A stretch of 64,000 nt of DNA from Diphasiastrum complanatum (GCA_029204225.1 CM055096.1:76847024-76911023); one strand, 5' to 3'. Shown: positions 1 to 12,461, counted from the first letter of the stretch. Translations and numbers: made by a program. The notes: generated by a model not told the origin, from the letters alone.

Positions 1-759
1 TTGAAACTCCCATTGAACTAAATGTAAAAGTTTCTAAGGAAGTGATGAAGCATCCTTTGAGGAAATCACTACCTATAGAAAACTTATTGGTTCCTTGATC
101 TATTTGACCATCACTAGACTAGATCTTAGCTTTTTTGTTGGAAATTGAGTCAATACATGCAAAGTCACTAATATGTCATTGGAAGGGTGCCAAAAGAGTG
201 TTAAGGTACACCTCGGCTACTAGAAACTTTGGCATAGTATATCAAGGAACTAATCTTTGTTTGAGAGCGTACTCGACTCAGATTTGCAGGTGACAAAGTG
301 GATAGAAGATCCGCAAGTGCCTTTGCTACATTCCTATGGGAGGAGTCATATCTTGGCTTTCCAATAAGCAAGATACTATCTCACTTTCATCAACCGAATC
401 CGAGTATAAAGCTATGACAACAACAACAAAAGAGATCCTATAGCTAAGAAGACTATTGGAGGAGCTTCAAGTGATCAAGGCTGAAGATATTCCATGCATT
501 TATTGTGACAATGAATCAGCCCAACAACCTGCCAACAATCCAATCTTCCATGCTCGAACCAAGCACATTCAGATTTAACATCACTTTGTGAGAGAAGGTA
601 CAAAGCAAAGGAGATCAAGCTCATCCATGTTTCATCTTCAGATTGTGTTGCTGATATACTTACCAAACCATTGGCAAAGGATCCATTTGTGAAGTTAAGA
701 TTAGCACTTGGAGTTGTAGATAGATGTATACTAGATTTACCAAGCTAGATTTTGAGGAG
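1..759 (+). pseudogene. Ty1/copia reverse transcriptase C-terminus and RNase H relic
   Basis: Translated in shifting frames, this stretch follows the end of a copia polyprotein. It has the RT connection region (KGAKRVLRYTSATRNFGIVY), then RNase H pieces (VISWLSNKQDTISLSSTESEYKAM), then the segment NPIFHARTKHIQI that normally reads HARSKHIEI. It matches the last third of the intact pol at 55521-58613. Several in-frame stops and frameshifts are present, and the 5' part lies outside the window. It runs straight into an LTR at 760, so it is the 3' end of one element. No working product is expected. Identity as copia is firm; boundaries and family are by eye. Confidence 0.85.
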
Positions 760-1599
760 TGTGAAAATGTCAAAATCATGCTTGATCTAGGCCAAAATCA
801 TGTACATATTATGTTTACACATGTGTAGAGCATGTTCTCACGTGTGAATTGAATGCATTTATCATTTAGATGAGTCATATAGGTTGTACATACCATTCAA
901 CATTTGAGATTTAGTGGCTAAAATGCCAAAATCTAGTTTTCTCTAGCTATATGCCACTTGGCATTCATTTATTGGTAGAAAAGCTATTTCACATGGATAG
1001 GAGTGTTCTCACACGTGCAAAGGATTGCTCACATGTGTCAAAACATCAGTAGTAAGGTGAGATCCAACTTGTAGTAGATATTTGTGCAAGTCCCTATAAT
1101 TAGGAAAATTGCTTAAAATCAAGGGAGGTGGCTATAAGTTAGGAAACTTGGTCCATGTGTCATATTGATGATTATTGGTGGATCCTTTGATGAGTAGGCA
1201 CTCTTGCACGTGCCAAATCAGGCTGAGTAAATGCAAGCTCTTGTTATATATATGGTGGCTCATTTGGCCATAATTGATATGGAAGCTAATCCTTGGTTTT
1301 GGAGCAATTCTAGTGTTTTCTCTCTATTTGTCTTGTGTTTTTATGCATTGATTGGGTTCTAAGCTTAGTATACTTTATTTTCAGCCTACTGTCCATACTC
1401 TGACAGGTTTTCACACGTGTGAAACCAACAAGTACAAGTTTTTATCAATAATGATTGTTCTTGTTAGATTTATTCATCTAGATTTGATCTAAATGCTATC
1501 TAATCTTGTGTAGATTGATATGTTGATCTAATCTAACATCCAATCACACTTGTGGATCTGATGCAAATCTATTTTGGTCCATTTTGCTGTACTTTGACA
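760..1599 (+). repeat. copia 3' LTR (family shared with 25952-26801)
   Basis: It starts after a GAGGAG polypurine stretch with TGTGAAAATG and ends ACTTTGACA, giving a TG...CA repeat of about 840 bp. Long stretches match the LTR at 25952-26801, for example the shared segments around 855-890 and 1440-1560. It contains a TATA-like TATATATATGG near 1246 and the palindrome TTTTCACACGTGTGAAA near 1409. No target duplication can be tested because the element's 5' end is missing. Confidence 0.75.
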
Positions 1600-3890
1600 T
1601 AACCTAGTTGAGAAATTTATCGCTTAATATTTTTCAAACTTGAATTGTACTCCAAAAACATAGATTAACAATTGGAAAATTGATTATCTCTGAGTACTTG
1701 TTTGATATGAAAGTCAAACTAAGGCTAATGACTTCCTAGGTTATTATTAAAAGTTAAAGGAACTGTTCTTGTAATTCTTTCATGTCTTGAGGAGCTTCTA
1801 AGGATAGAAGCAGTTTAAGGAGGGAAAGAATGTTATTGCCATATTCGGATAAGGACCTGGAATTGTCCTAATGTGGTAGACCGGCCCTCCAGTACTCGAG
1901 ATTGTTGGTCACCGCCATGATTTGATTCCATGTCAAGGCCAATTTGTTGACTAATAACCTGAGAGGACCCAGACACTCTAATTGAGACATATGGAGTAAT
2001 TGCATGTTGTGTAATGGATATAGACACGAGGACTGCATGAAGAGGTGTGATTTATTTATAGTTGACCTGCAATGGGGGTTGCATGGTTTCATGCATAGGA
2101 CTCGACTCTCTATATAATGATGGTAGGGATTCCTCCCCGTCGACATATTGGGTTTAGTTACCGTTCCTCTCTTCTCCTTTTGCTTCACATGGGCATTGGC
2201 TTGGGGGCTAAATTCAGGTTTGATCTAGGATTGGTTGTGCAGTTTGGATCCATAGTCTCTTCTATTGTGTTCTCCTATCCTCATCTTAGGGGCAATCCTT
2301 TAGGGTCATTATATTGGAACTCTTGGACTAGACTCTCTAGAGTCTGGGGCTTCTTAAAAAAATGTTTGATGCTCTTGTTTGCTTGGTCTTGGCCCACATC
2401 CATGTTTGTTGCTTTGTCATATGAGAGGGTTTCTTGGGATATTAAATCCAAATGGTTCCTCGGTTCACCAATTGTGATGCCAACTCCTCAGCCAATTGAC
2501 GCTCATCATTTTGCTTCCCCAATTCACTGATGAGGTTGATGATTGGATCTATGTAACTTTTATGCTTGACCTCGAAATCCTAGAACAGTTTCTCCTATGC
2601 TTGTAGCTTTTGCAAGGATCACTTATTTTCCATGCTCAATCTTTTTCTGTTCTGTTTTGATCCTGATTTGCAAGGCTTGATTTTGTCTTTGTAGAAGTGG
2701 TACCATGGCCTGATAGGATCTGATACTAGTGGCATCCATATCTAACTGCATCTTGGCCATCTTGGCCTTTCTGAGAAGACTTAGGTGTCCTCTGTGAATG
2801 CTTTGGAGATGCTTGGGAATGCTGGAAAGTGTCTGAAAGTTTTTGATAGCATCTCTTTAGCAGGAGTGAGTTTTAGTGCATTCCCACCTCCTTATATAGC
2901 CCCCCCCCCCCCCCCCCACCTCTCCAAATTTGGGGAACATATATGCTAGGTATTAGAATGACTAAAAAAGATAATCTAAGATCAATGGTGACAATGGAGA
3001 ACTCATATGGGGTCATTCACACATGTGGGAAACTCAAATAGGGCTAAAAATGGCCAAAATTTTAGTTCAACTAAAAAAAACCACTAAAACTCAATTTTTG
3101 GGTGTTTGGATGGGGATCTAGGTTCTCTTATTCGGCAGTAGATCTAGCATGTTGAGACGTATAAAATATGAAAGGGGAGAACCTAGATGTCAATTTCACA
3201 CGTGTGGGGAGTCTGTTTAGTGATTTTTTGAAAATGGGTTCCCCACAAAAACTCGTTGGGAGTCTTGGCTTGCTGACTCACTATTGAAAGAGCATATTAT
3301 GAGTCTAAATGTGAAGAGGGTGAACCTAGATCTCACGTCTATCCAACACGTTTGGATGTTGGATTCTAACGTCCCAAATTAGAAAAAAAAATAAAAAATG
3401 CGTAAAAAATAGCGCGCACATTTTTATCGGGTTGTTCTTGGAGTTAGGTTCTTGGAGAAGCGATGTTCATGAATTGGTTTTAAAACAATATTTTTAAGTT
3501 GCATTCAACATTTGGATCAAACAACAAGCTAAGCATGAGGTACTTTTCATTCTATATTTTATTGCATTACTTCATGTCCATTATGAATGACAATACTATA
3601 TTGCATTGCTTTATGCACATCATAAATTTCATTTCTATAAATGATATTGATTCTTGTTTTGAAATCCGACAATGCACATGGTTTTGAATTCTTAGCTGGT
3701 TATTACGTCAATCCACATCTCGAAATTTGACATTGCAATTTTTTAAAAAAGAACATTGCACATATAAAAGCAATGGCAATATAGCACGATCATTTGCAAT
3801 AACAATATTTTCATAATATCAACCAATGTATTACAAAATCGATGCTTTAATGTCGCATGAGTCTTTCTAGATCTAACATCAACTAAAACT
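1600..3890. other. AT-rich stretch without a recognisable gene
   Basis: Minus-strand translation between about 1850 and 2870 gives short lysine/glutamate/glutamine-rich pieces resembling the coiled-coil pieces at 9.9-10.6 kb. Both may be remains of the same gag-like region, but I cannot assign them. A run of about 20 C residues lies near 2900. CACACGTGTG and CACACATGTG sites occur near 3195 and 3016, as they do inside LTRs elsewhere in the window. Beyond this I see nothing. Confidence 0.4.
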
Positions 3891-3899
3891 TATAAACCT

Positions 3900-5110
3900 A
3901 ATCTACTTGTCATCGCCGTGACGTCTAGTTTGCATGAACACAAGCAAACAAACTACATTAATATTTAATGCTTGATCGTATTAAATAAAATAAAATTGAC
4001 GTCAGAATACAAACCACATTAGTATGAATACAAAAACTAGTACTTACATTTGGAGGATGACCCTCGCTCTTTAGTTTATCGACTAATTCGTACTCCTCCT
4101 TATAAGTTGGCAGACGTCCATAGTCTGCCAACTATCCATGCATTCAATTTAAGTTGAAATTAATTTAGGGCTACGTTGGAGCAGCTAGTCATAATGCATA
4201 TTAAAAAATAAAAGCATATGAAATCAAAGATAAACTATAAGAGTAGTGTAGGTTCACTTAGCATGCTTGCTTGCAATCTCACCTTTCTGCTCGAGACCAA
4301 CCTAGGATTGCCTATCCCATGCATCCTAGCGGTCATGGCATCTTTTTGAATCTTGTATTTATCTGGTGTTCATTCATCCACTTTTACACGGTTCCAATTA
4401 CTTCTTGAACACTAGGAGGGCTTGGATTGCCCGTCCCTATAAGCTCGTTGTGCCATATCACGACGATGCCTAATCTATAAGCTCATATGCTTATGAATTT
4501 CCTTCTCCTCGAATTCCTCTTCTTGTTGGAATTTGTCACGAAGGATACCAATAACCTAGCGTTTATCAGTGGTAGGTTGTTCGGACCATTTACTAAACAA
4601 TCTATCGCCAAAATGGTGTTGGCATAAAGAATAGATCCGGACCTAAATCCTAGATTTAAGGTGAAAAACTGACCAACTAGCTATCTACCAAGCATGACTC
4701 TAGGAAATAGACTAGGGTTTTATACTAGGGAAAAAGGCTGAGTTGACCTTATTACATGCTGGAAGTCGAATTTGCTATGTACTCCAAGCTCCCATAGTGA
4801 GAAGATAGAATATTTTTGGAACTCATTGGCAATCTCAAGCTACTCCACTATGTACATTAACTTTTTGTGATCCAATGCAACCAAATCAATTTCTACTTGT
4901 TTCTCAGCTTGAAGGCCGTACTACAGCCTGTAGTACACACTTGTGGGCTCAGATCTCAATGTTGATCAATGCTTTTGATTGTTAATGCTTGTTGTAATTA
5001 TATTACCTTGAGGATCCACGTCATAATAAGGATTTGTAGATGACTCTTCGGTGGGGACGGGAGCTGCGGCCACTTGTGAGGGACCACCCTCATCTCGGCT
5101 AAGCATACTT
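3900..5110 (-). pseudogene. Decayed multi-exon gene, unassigned
   Basis: On the minus strand a protein-like segment beginning near 5110 reads LQSMLSRDEGGPSQVAAAPV and continues TNPYYDVDPQGNIITT. Farther on, around 4560-4270, it reads IGILRDKFQQEEEFEEKE and, after stops, YKIQKDAMTARMHGIGNPRL. A short open segment at about 4125-4050 (ADYGRLPTYKEEYELVDKL, then KSEGHPPN) ends exactly at a consensus donor GTAAGT, which suggests an exon. In-frame stops lie between these pieces. The layout resembles accessory proteins of plant DNA transposons (En/Spm-like), but no diagnostic motif is visible and a host gene relic is equally possible. Function is not assigned. Confidence 0.3.
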
Positions 5111-5344
5111 TGTAGTTTTGCTTTTTGTTCAGATTTTAATGATTCATATAAATTTTTAACATAATCTCCCGAGCTTTCACCACTGCCTGATTACTACATT
5201 CATAAACATACAATACCTTACAATAAACCCTAATATATTGAAATGAAGTAGAAAAAAAATCGCCCTCAATCACTCCAAAGACGCTCCAATTTGCAAAAAA
5301 ACAGAGTGAGAGAGAAAGCGCTGGATCGCGTGAATACGAAAAAC

Positions 5345-5725
5345 CAAGTAGATGTCGGAATCCGATGACTTCAAAACCGTCGGAATTCAACATCCATGCC
5401 CATTCCAGGCCCGGACGACAGGTCCCAGATGCCGTGGACAGGCTTTTTGATTGCCGACATGGACGTCGGATTCCGACATCCACGTCAGATTACACGTATT
5501 TTTTTTTGAAAAAACATGCCAGGTCATATCCGCGTTTGAATGTCGGAATCCGACATGTCAGATTCCGACATGCCTTTCAAAAACTGGTTGCCACCCATAT
5601 TTCCTGATCGCCAGACTCTGATTTTCAGATTTTTTACTAGGACGTCGTATTCCGACATGTCAGATTGCGACGGATTATGAAATTTTTGAGCATACGTCAG
5701 ATGCCCATGTCGGAATCTGCGCGAT
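5345..5725. repeat. Cluster of palindromic GTCGGAATCCGAC motifs
   Basis: At least six related copies of a dyad-symmetric word occur in 380 bp: near 5351 (GATGTCGGAATCCGATGAC), 5462 (GACGTCGGATTCCGACATC), 5540 (TGTCGGAATCCGACAT), 5557 (GTCAGATTCCGACATG), 5641 (GACGTCGTATTCCGACATG) and 5706 (CATGTCGGAATCTG). Each can pair with itself or with its neighbours. The surroundings are AT-rich with no convincing gene. The role is unknown. Confidence 0.7.
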
Positions 5726-5883
5726 ATGTTATTGTGACATTTTACTCTCTGAAACAAGAAAGAACGAGAATGCTAACCCTGAAAATAGACACAAAAAGAG
5801 AGAACAATATACAAGTCAAGTGAAAAGGAGCAAAAAAAAAAGCAAAACAAAAATAGATACAAAATAAGGTGGAGAGAATTTTA

Positions 5884-8841
5884 TGTAGCAGGTGGGAAGT
5901 GGTAGTAATCCCTTAAGCGACTACCATTTACCAATGTTGGTAATGGGATTCCTTCCAAGGTGGCAAGTTGCACATCACTATTTTCATAAATCTTTGTTAC
6001 CTTGTATGAACCCAAGCTTGAAATTTTTAGTTTGTCTTTTGTGACCTTGCTCTGATACATTAGAGCTAATTCATCCTTATGTAAGTCCTTTTCTTTAGGA
6101 CATTATCATCTAGGCTGATTACTGAGTACCATGGGAGGAGCTCTTCTTCACAAGGTTCTGGTGCTGGTTCTAATGGGAGCCATGATAGTTCGACCATGTT
6201 CACTCCAATTTCGATCTTGTCATCAAGGGTGATAGATTTTTGGTTTGAGGGTTTCAATTTAGGCTCTCGATTGGTTTCTTGGAATAGGGAGATAAAGCCT
6301 TTTACGGAGGTCATACAATTGACTATAGCTAGAGCCTCAATCAAATTGATGATATTAGTATCAGAAACTTGATGGATTCCTACTTGTGATGCTTCTTTCG
6401 GTCTCGGTTGATTAGTGGTGGATGAATTTGTCCCTTCTAATGGGCTAGTAGGCTTGATCGTCCAAGTATTTGGATCAACTCTCACAACTCATTCTCGATT
6501 CTCAAGTGTGATTCGGTATGTAGCCCAGTCATGGCGTACTTTGGCTAACTTCAACTAGGTTCTTCCTAATATAAGCCAATAAGATGAGGTTGTTCTTGGA
6601 AGATCTACGATAGTGAAGTTAATGACAAAATGAAGATCTTCGCATTTCACATGTACATTCTCCACCATTCTCATGGGCTTGACGCAGCTCTGATCAGCAA
6701 GTTTTATAGAAAAACCTATGGGCTTTAAGGCACTCAGTCCCACTCTTGGTATATGTGTGTAGAAATAATGTTTACACTTGAACCACCATCAATAACGGCA
6801 ACTACTGAGGGAAGGTTCTTGTGTAAACATGTAGGTTAACATTACTTTTTTTGTTTTCCCAAGTGGCACCTATGGCCATCACAAATTGGTCATCATAACT
6901 TTCTCCATCCATGCCAGGGTCCTGTAGGTGTATCTTTTGCCCCTAACCATGTGGTTAAGGCTTGTTGTAGGGGTTTGGAATTCTTCAAAACATCACCTAA
7001 GGGTAGGGTGACATGATTGGACAGTAAGGCAGTTAAGGCCTCGATTCCACTCCCTTATGGTTCTAGGGAGACAAAAGGTTCTTCATCTAGCTCAGGTTGG
7101 ATAAGTCCTTCCTGGTTCATGGATGAGGTAGGAGCATTTACAACTTGTTCAAAGTGTTTAGGTGAATCCATAGGTTCTATTGGCTGATTGAGATCACCAA
7201 TAGGAGCCTTAGCTTGCTCCTCTTGTATCGACTTTTTCACCTTGATGTAACGATCCTTCTCTTTTTGAGGGTTGGGGTACTCTCCTGGTCTAGTGGATTT
7301 AGTGTAATGGTTTATGGTATGGGGTTGACTATGCTCCTTGTTCAAAACTCTCTCTACCACTGGGGGTTTCTTCAAGCGCTCGTGTCTAAACGTAGACATG
7401 GGCTCCTAGTTTTGTGACCTTGGCTCTCCTTTCATGTACAAATCATTGCGATATTGACAGGTTCATCAACTTGTGGCTCTACTGGTCAAGATGGGCAATC
7501 TTTGAAACAATGGCCATGGCTACATTCTCTCCAGATAGGGATGTATGTTCCTTTATATGGACACTTAGCGATGCAGTGGTTTTCTCCACAGTCGTAACAC
7601 TAGATTGGTGTTCTATCCCCGTAGAAATATTTTTGAGAAGTAAACAAGAGATAGATAGAAGCTTTAGTCTCATCTGCAGAAAAATCCTTGATCCTCAAGT
7701 AAGAACATATTTTCAAAGTCGAACTCTAGTGGGGTAGAGGGTCCTAACTTGTCATGGCAAAATTTGCTGGAATGATTTGGCGGTTCATTTGAGGGCTAGG
7801 TTGACGAACTACTAATGCTGGTGCTAGTTTATTATGTCCAAGTAGCACTAAGCATTATTGGGGTGCCTGTTGGAACACGGGCCTCTGATAACTTGTAACT
7901 TGGGGACCCTGTTTTTGCATCCTCCATTGGTATTGTCATGCAACGACTTGTATTTTCAGATTATAGATATACATAGATGTATCATGATTATTGGTGTTGC
8001 AAAATATGCGAAAGCATTGGGCTAGCTCTCTATTCTGTGGGCACTCATTTGTGGTGTGATTTTGCTGGCATGTAGGACACCAAACATTATCACGTTTGGG
8101 GATTTGATTGGTAGTAGGCCCTTGTGATGTGGTATTTTTCAACTTTTGTTCAAAATATTTGGAGAACTTATCCATATGTGTCTGGTGGGTTTTGTTCATG
8201 GCCTCAAGTTTCTGCAACAACAATTGTGTGGCAACATCAGAGGAATCCTTCAACTTGGGATCTATGGCTTTGGTCAGTAACAATGGCTCGCAAACATTAG
8301 AGCTCATATTCTTCATCAAAGCCTTCATCTTCTTTGTGGATGGCATCATCCATAGCATCACATAAGGTAGCATAGGTTTCTGGCAGTCTAAATTCACACT
8401 TGGTAGATTTTAGAAGGCCAGGCATGAACCACATGAGCACAACCTGATCAGATGCTAAGTGGGCAGGGCATTCAATATTAAGACGTTTGAGTCGCTCGAT
8501 ATACTCACATACCCTCTCTTCCTTTCTCATCTTGATCTTACTAAGCAACAAGAATGGGCTCTCAAGGAATCTAGATGATTTGAATCTTTTAACGAATGAG
8601 AGATTCTCACTCGTTTCATTCATGAGTTTCTCTTCTGGAGTTGTCTCTCCATAGACTTCACATGCTTCCTCATAAATTTGAAGATAGCATGTGGGGTCAG
8701 TAGTACCAACATACCGTGGGATCAAGTCTAGAAGTTTGTCGATTATGTGGGATAGCTCTTGGTAATGGTACAGCTTAGGCCAGGGGATTGGGGATCCTTT
8801 GGGTTCATGGTGCCTCAGGTGGCACTGGATTATTGGTAGCC
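5884..8841 (-). pseudogene. Ty3/gypsy derivative: gag, protease and integrase tail only
   Basis: Reading leftward, a gag start (MATNNPVPPEAP) lies near 8841. The gag core follows (8297-8725, with RKEERVCEYIERLKRLNIE and VVLMWFMPGLL), then a zinc knuckle near 8040 (WCPTCQQNHTTNECPQN, CX2CX4HX4C). An aspartic protease follows at about 6560-6840, with AVIDGGSSVNII (the family's D-S-G here D-G-G) and the downstream SYWLILGRT motif. It then jumps near 5990 to a sequence like the integrase C-terminal end (LGSYKVTKIYENSDVQLATL). The reverse transcriptase, RNase H and integrase core are absent. Stops and frameshifts interrupt every domain. This is either a large internal deletion or a non-autonomous derivative that relied on enzymes from relatives. 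Confidence 0.8.
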
Positions 8842-9073
8842 ATGCTTAACTGCTTTTGATACATAGGACCGAGAACCAAGAAGCAAGGTCACTTGCATGA
8901 GATGGCTTGAAGCTCCAAAGGGACCCTTGCCCCTTGCTTTTTGAGAATGCGTCAACATATCAATGGCAAAAAAAGACAATTCATGTGGTTTTATAATGAT
9001 AGTGTGGGTCACACCTAAATGCCATGCTCATAAATTGTTTGTGGGCACCTAGAAGTACCTTCCATATGGCTAG

Positions 9074-9199
9074 TACAAACATAAACAATAATGAATGTGT
9101 GGCTGATGTGCTCACTAAACCTCTTCAAAGATCAATATTTGTAAAGTTAAGAACCTCTCTTGGAGTGATTAGTATATCTATATTAGATCCAAACTAGTT
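9074..9199 (+). pseudogene. copia polyprotein C-terminal fragment
   Basis: An open stretch reads NNECVADVLTKPLQRSIFVK, then LRTSLGVISISILDPN and a stop. This is the last 40 or so residues of a copia RNase H/pol, closely matching the end of the intact pol at 58613. It is followed by the polypurine tract GAGGAGGAG and an LTR start at 9211. Everything upstream of it in the same element is lost; sequence to the left belongs to the gypsy derivative on the other strand. Confidence 0.85.
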
Positions 9200-9210
9200 G
9201 TGAGGAGGAG

Positions 9211-9640
<430 letters not shown>

Positions 9641-9835
9641 TGATAGAGGTTGAACCTACTTTATTGAAATGAAGATGTAGAAATGAATCACAAAGCACCA
9701 CTATATACAATGGATTTTAGGGCTTTGACCTCAAATCCTATTGGCCAATTTCCACCTCATTATTTGAAATTTGAAATTTGGGGGAAACCCTTTTTTATTC
9801 ATGAACTTGACTATTAGGCCTTGCGACATTTAATT
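9641..9835 (-). repeat. LTR-like fragment shared with 26850-27065
   Basis: The block shows clear similarity to 26850-27065, including TTGAAATGAAGA, ACCACTATATA, GACCTCAAATCCTATT and CTTTTTTATTCA...AACTTGACT. Read on the minus strand it has a TATA-like TATATAGTGG followed by CATTTCAATAAAGT, consistent with LTR promoter and poly(A) signals. Which element it belonged to is not visible. Confidence 0.5.
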
Positions 9836-9929
9836 ATCACAAAGGCCTAAAGTCCTTTTACTCTTAACTAATCAAATAACTATGTGATCATCGGATTGGA
9901 CTTACACACGTAGGGTGTCAAATCCCTCT

Positions 9930-10830
9930 CACTTATTTACTATGGTTAGGGTTGCCTCAATATTTACAAACCTTCCAATAGTATCCCACACCAAAACTGG
10001 TGTCGGTCCCATGACACCTCGTGTGATTATTACTTGGGGCTCTGGTTCGGACCTTGACTTGATCTTGAGCGTTGATCAAAGCATCCTAGAGCTTGGCGGT
10101 ATAATTCTCCAATGCTTCTTCTTGATTTTTGGCCTCTTTGAGTTGGGCCTCAGTGTTGCTTTGCAATCTTTAGCTCCTTATTGATCTGTATCAGCTTCTG
10201 GCTTATCAACATATTTTTCGAGCCAAGATCAGATATCCACTTTTTCATTATAGATTTTCCCTCTATCATATTCTGGATCATTCGTCCTAGTTGTGTATGA
10301 ATTCCCAAGATGTCATCAGAATCAAGAGAGACTAGGGAGCATGGTAGTTTTTCTCTTCAAGTGTATCATCACCCTCGAACCCGTCTGGGACTTGTGCGTC
10401 GAATGTCTTTGGAGATCTGACCGCAGATTGGATTGCGATGGTGTCTGGTGCTTGGAATGTTGGCGCTGGATCTGGTATTTAGTCTGACTGTTGTGTAGAA
10501 TCCAAGTTCTGAGAGGCATCTTAGAACTTCCCATTCCAAGGGAGTTGGGATCCAAGGGCGCAGGGCTCTGAGGCATAATAAATTGCTCATCATCCTCGAG
10601 GGGCTTGGAATCATCGAAAGGTTCCAAAAAACACTAAGTGGAGGGGGACATGGTTATCAAATGTGGGGGGTGCAGCGGCCCGTGCTTACACGACTTGGAC
10701 GGTGGAACCAATAGTCATAGAAGGCACTTGTGTGGGAGCCAAAGGCTAGGGTGGTTTCAGAGGATGGGGGTATTAGGGCCATTTTTGAACTCAGCCTCTT
10801 CCTTGACTAAACGTGTTTGCTAATTAGGAT
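9930..10830 (-). pseudogene. Degenerate gag-like coding relic, unassigned
   Basis: Minus-strand frames between about 10830 and 9930 read like a broken protein. A Pro-rich acidic part (FDDSKPLEDDEQFIMPQSP, about 10600) precedes a helical part near 10300-10090 (DDILGIHTQLGRMIQNMIEG, KNMLISQKLIQINKELK). Stops and frame changes separate them. The charge pattern suggests a coiled coil, as in the N-terminal parts of some gypsy gag proteins, but no zinc knuckle or other diagnostic motif is present. It may share an origin with the pieces at 1.9-2.9 kb. Confidence 0.35.
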
Positions 10831-11022
10831 TAATTTACTCATAATCGTCCTATGTGGTAGTTCATCTGGGGTTTATCAGGGTTAACTCACACCTCAATAG
10901 ACTTCACTTAAGCCTAGTGTGATAAAGGAAGGACAGTTGATTTTAATGTAGCGTAACATTTTGAACGCAATATGATTTTCACTTTTGAAGGCCTTCAAAT
11001 TTTGTTTTTAAATGAAAAAAAA

Positions 11023-11414
11023 GGGGGCCCAATATTTCTTTGGGCCCCCATTTTGAACCCCCCGCCCCCTTCCGTTCATTATACATTGTCAGGAAGGGGG
11101 CCGCGCTTATGCACGGCCCCCTTCCCCCCCCTCTTTGCATCCCCCTCCGGTGCTCTGCACTTCGAGTCGTTGGCCCGGATTGGAGCACAAGGGAGGGAGA
11201 GAAGGCGGGGGGAGGTGTTGGCGGCCTCCGAGCTCTGCACCCCCAAACGGGCCACTGGAGGGGGATGCAAATGGGGGGAAAAGGGGGTTGTGCATAAGCA
11301 CGGCCCCCTTCATGACAATGTGTAATGAAGGGGGGGGGGGTCTTGTCCTCTCCTGTGGCCCTCCCCCCAAATATTTTTTTTTTCAAAATGGGACACAATA
11401 AATATTGGGCCCCC
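11023..11414. mobile_element. GC-rich foldback (MITE-like) element
   Basis: The ends are a perfect 15 bp inverted repeat (GGGGGCCCAATATTT). Both arms continue with an imperfect match: the left arm near 11050 and the right arm near 11395 both carry CCATTTTGAA. Longer inner arms at about 11068-11148 and 11257-11333 share the inverted CATTATACATTGTCA-GAAGGGGGCCG segment and TTTGCATCCCCCTCC. The centre of about 110 bp is GC-rich. The whole is strikingly GC-rich in AT-rich surroundings. I see no target duplication and no transposase, so the class is open. Open frames on both strands here are by-products of the composition. Confidence 0.75.
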
Positions 11415-12461
11415 TCTTCTCTCATTCCAAACTAAAAAATAAGCCATTTGAAGTGTTTGAAAAATAGCAGTATTTTTATTTAAAATTTGAATTGTACCCT
11501 TGTCACATTATCATTAATATTGATTGAGTAAGTAGAGTTAGAGGAGGGTTAGTGGGTATATTAGAATTTTGAAATTCAATCTACACCATTGGATGTGCCA
11601 TGTCATATGGACCATTCCGTCTCAATTGTCACTCTCTTATTGGTACACATGTTGTCATTAACGATAATTATAACTAGTGAAGAGTCCCTTTTTGAGTCCA
11701 CAAAGGGCCCTACTGGATGGGTGGATCAGAGCGGGTAGCAGTAGGGAGTGTTGGCGCAACTGACTGTGGCTACTGAGTTCGTCAACGAGACACGGGAGGC
11801 GAGTGGGGTGAAACTATCTCACTGCATACTACCGAGGCATAGTTTTTTGACCCTGGATCGTCGACTCGAATTGAGTCATAATATTTTCTTAGTCAGTGCA
11901 TATTTTCCGATACATTGTATATTTTCGATATTGTCAACCAAAAATCTGACCCACGTCGCGACGTTGACAATCCACCTACTCTGTAGATACATTTACAGTT
12001 ATAATGATAGCTACCTACTATAGGACGGATCTAATAAATTAAGTAGATCAATGCCATGCTTTCAATGTATTGATCACTGACATCCAATCATCAATGAAAA
12101 TCCACAATGGAGTAAGTGCATTGCTCAGATTTATTATTCTGTAGAAATAGTTTTTGGCTCAATGATTAATCAACTGAAGCTCTGTATTTTTGTGCTACAC
12201 TGTCTCGTACACTACTTCAAGCTCTCGTACTTAGAGTGCAATTTTGTCCACACTACTGTTTCATTCATTTGCACAATCTTACTAAGTATTCATCTTTATT
12301 ATTACTGCTAATTGACGCACTTTCGATTCGCAACCATCTGTTGTTAAACTTTCACTGCTTTCCCACGAGTTTTGCGATATGGTATCAGAGCTTCTGTTAT
12401 AATTAGAGCTCTACTAATCCGATATCATTTGATACTTCCACAGTATCACAATTTTGTCACA
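11415..12461 (+). repeat. Probable copia 5' LTR region, left edge undefined
   Basis: The stretch ends TTTTGTCACA directly before a primer-binding site at 12462, as LTRs do, and copia gag follows. I cannot place the left edge because no second copy is in the window. A second, earlier primer-binding-like site at 12380 shows that the end of the LTR has been duplicated by about 82 bp. No gene is visible here. Confidence 0.45.
12380..12391 (+). promoter_or_regulatory. Duplicate tRNA-Met primer-binding site
   Basis: TGGTATCAGAGC, complementary to the 3' end of plant initiator tRNA-Met, preceded by TTTTGCGATA. It is repeated 82 bp downstream in a better LTR-end context. Confidence 0.7.

Noticed and set aside
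5365-5607. 80-codon frame on the plus strand
   Set aside because: It runs through the palindromic GTCGGAATCCGAC array; the translation has no recognisable content.
10972-11425. Overlapping open frames of 60-150 codons on both strands
   Set aside because: They arise from the GC-rich inverted repeat, which lacks AT-rich stops; the proteins are Pro/Gly/Arg-rich with no motif.
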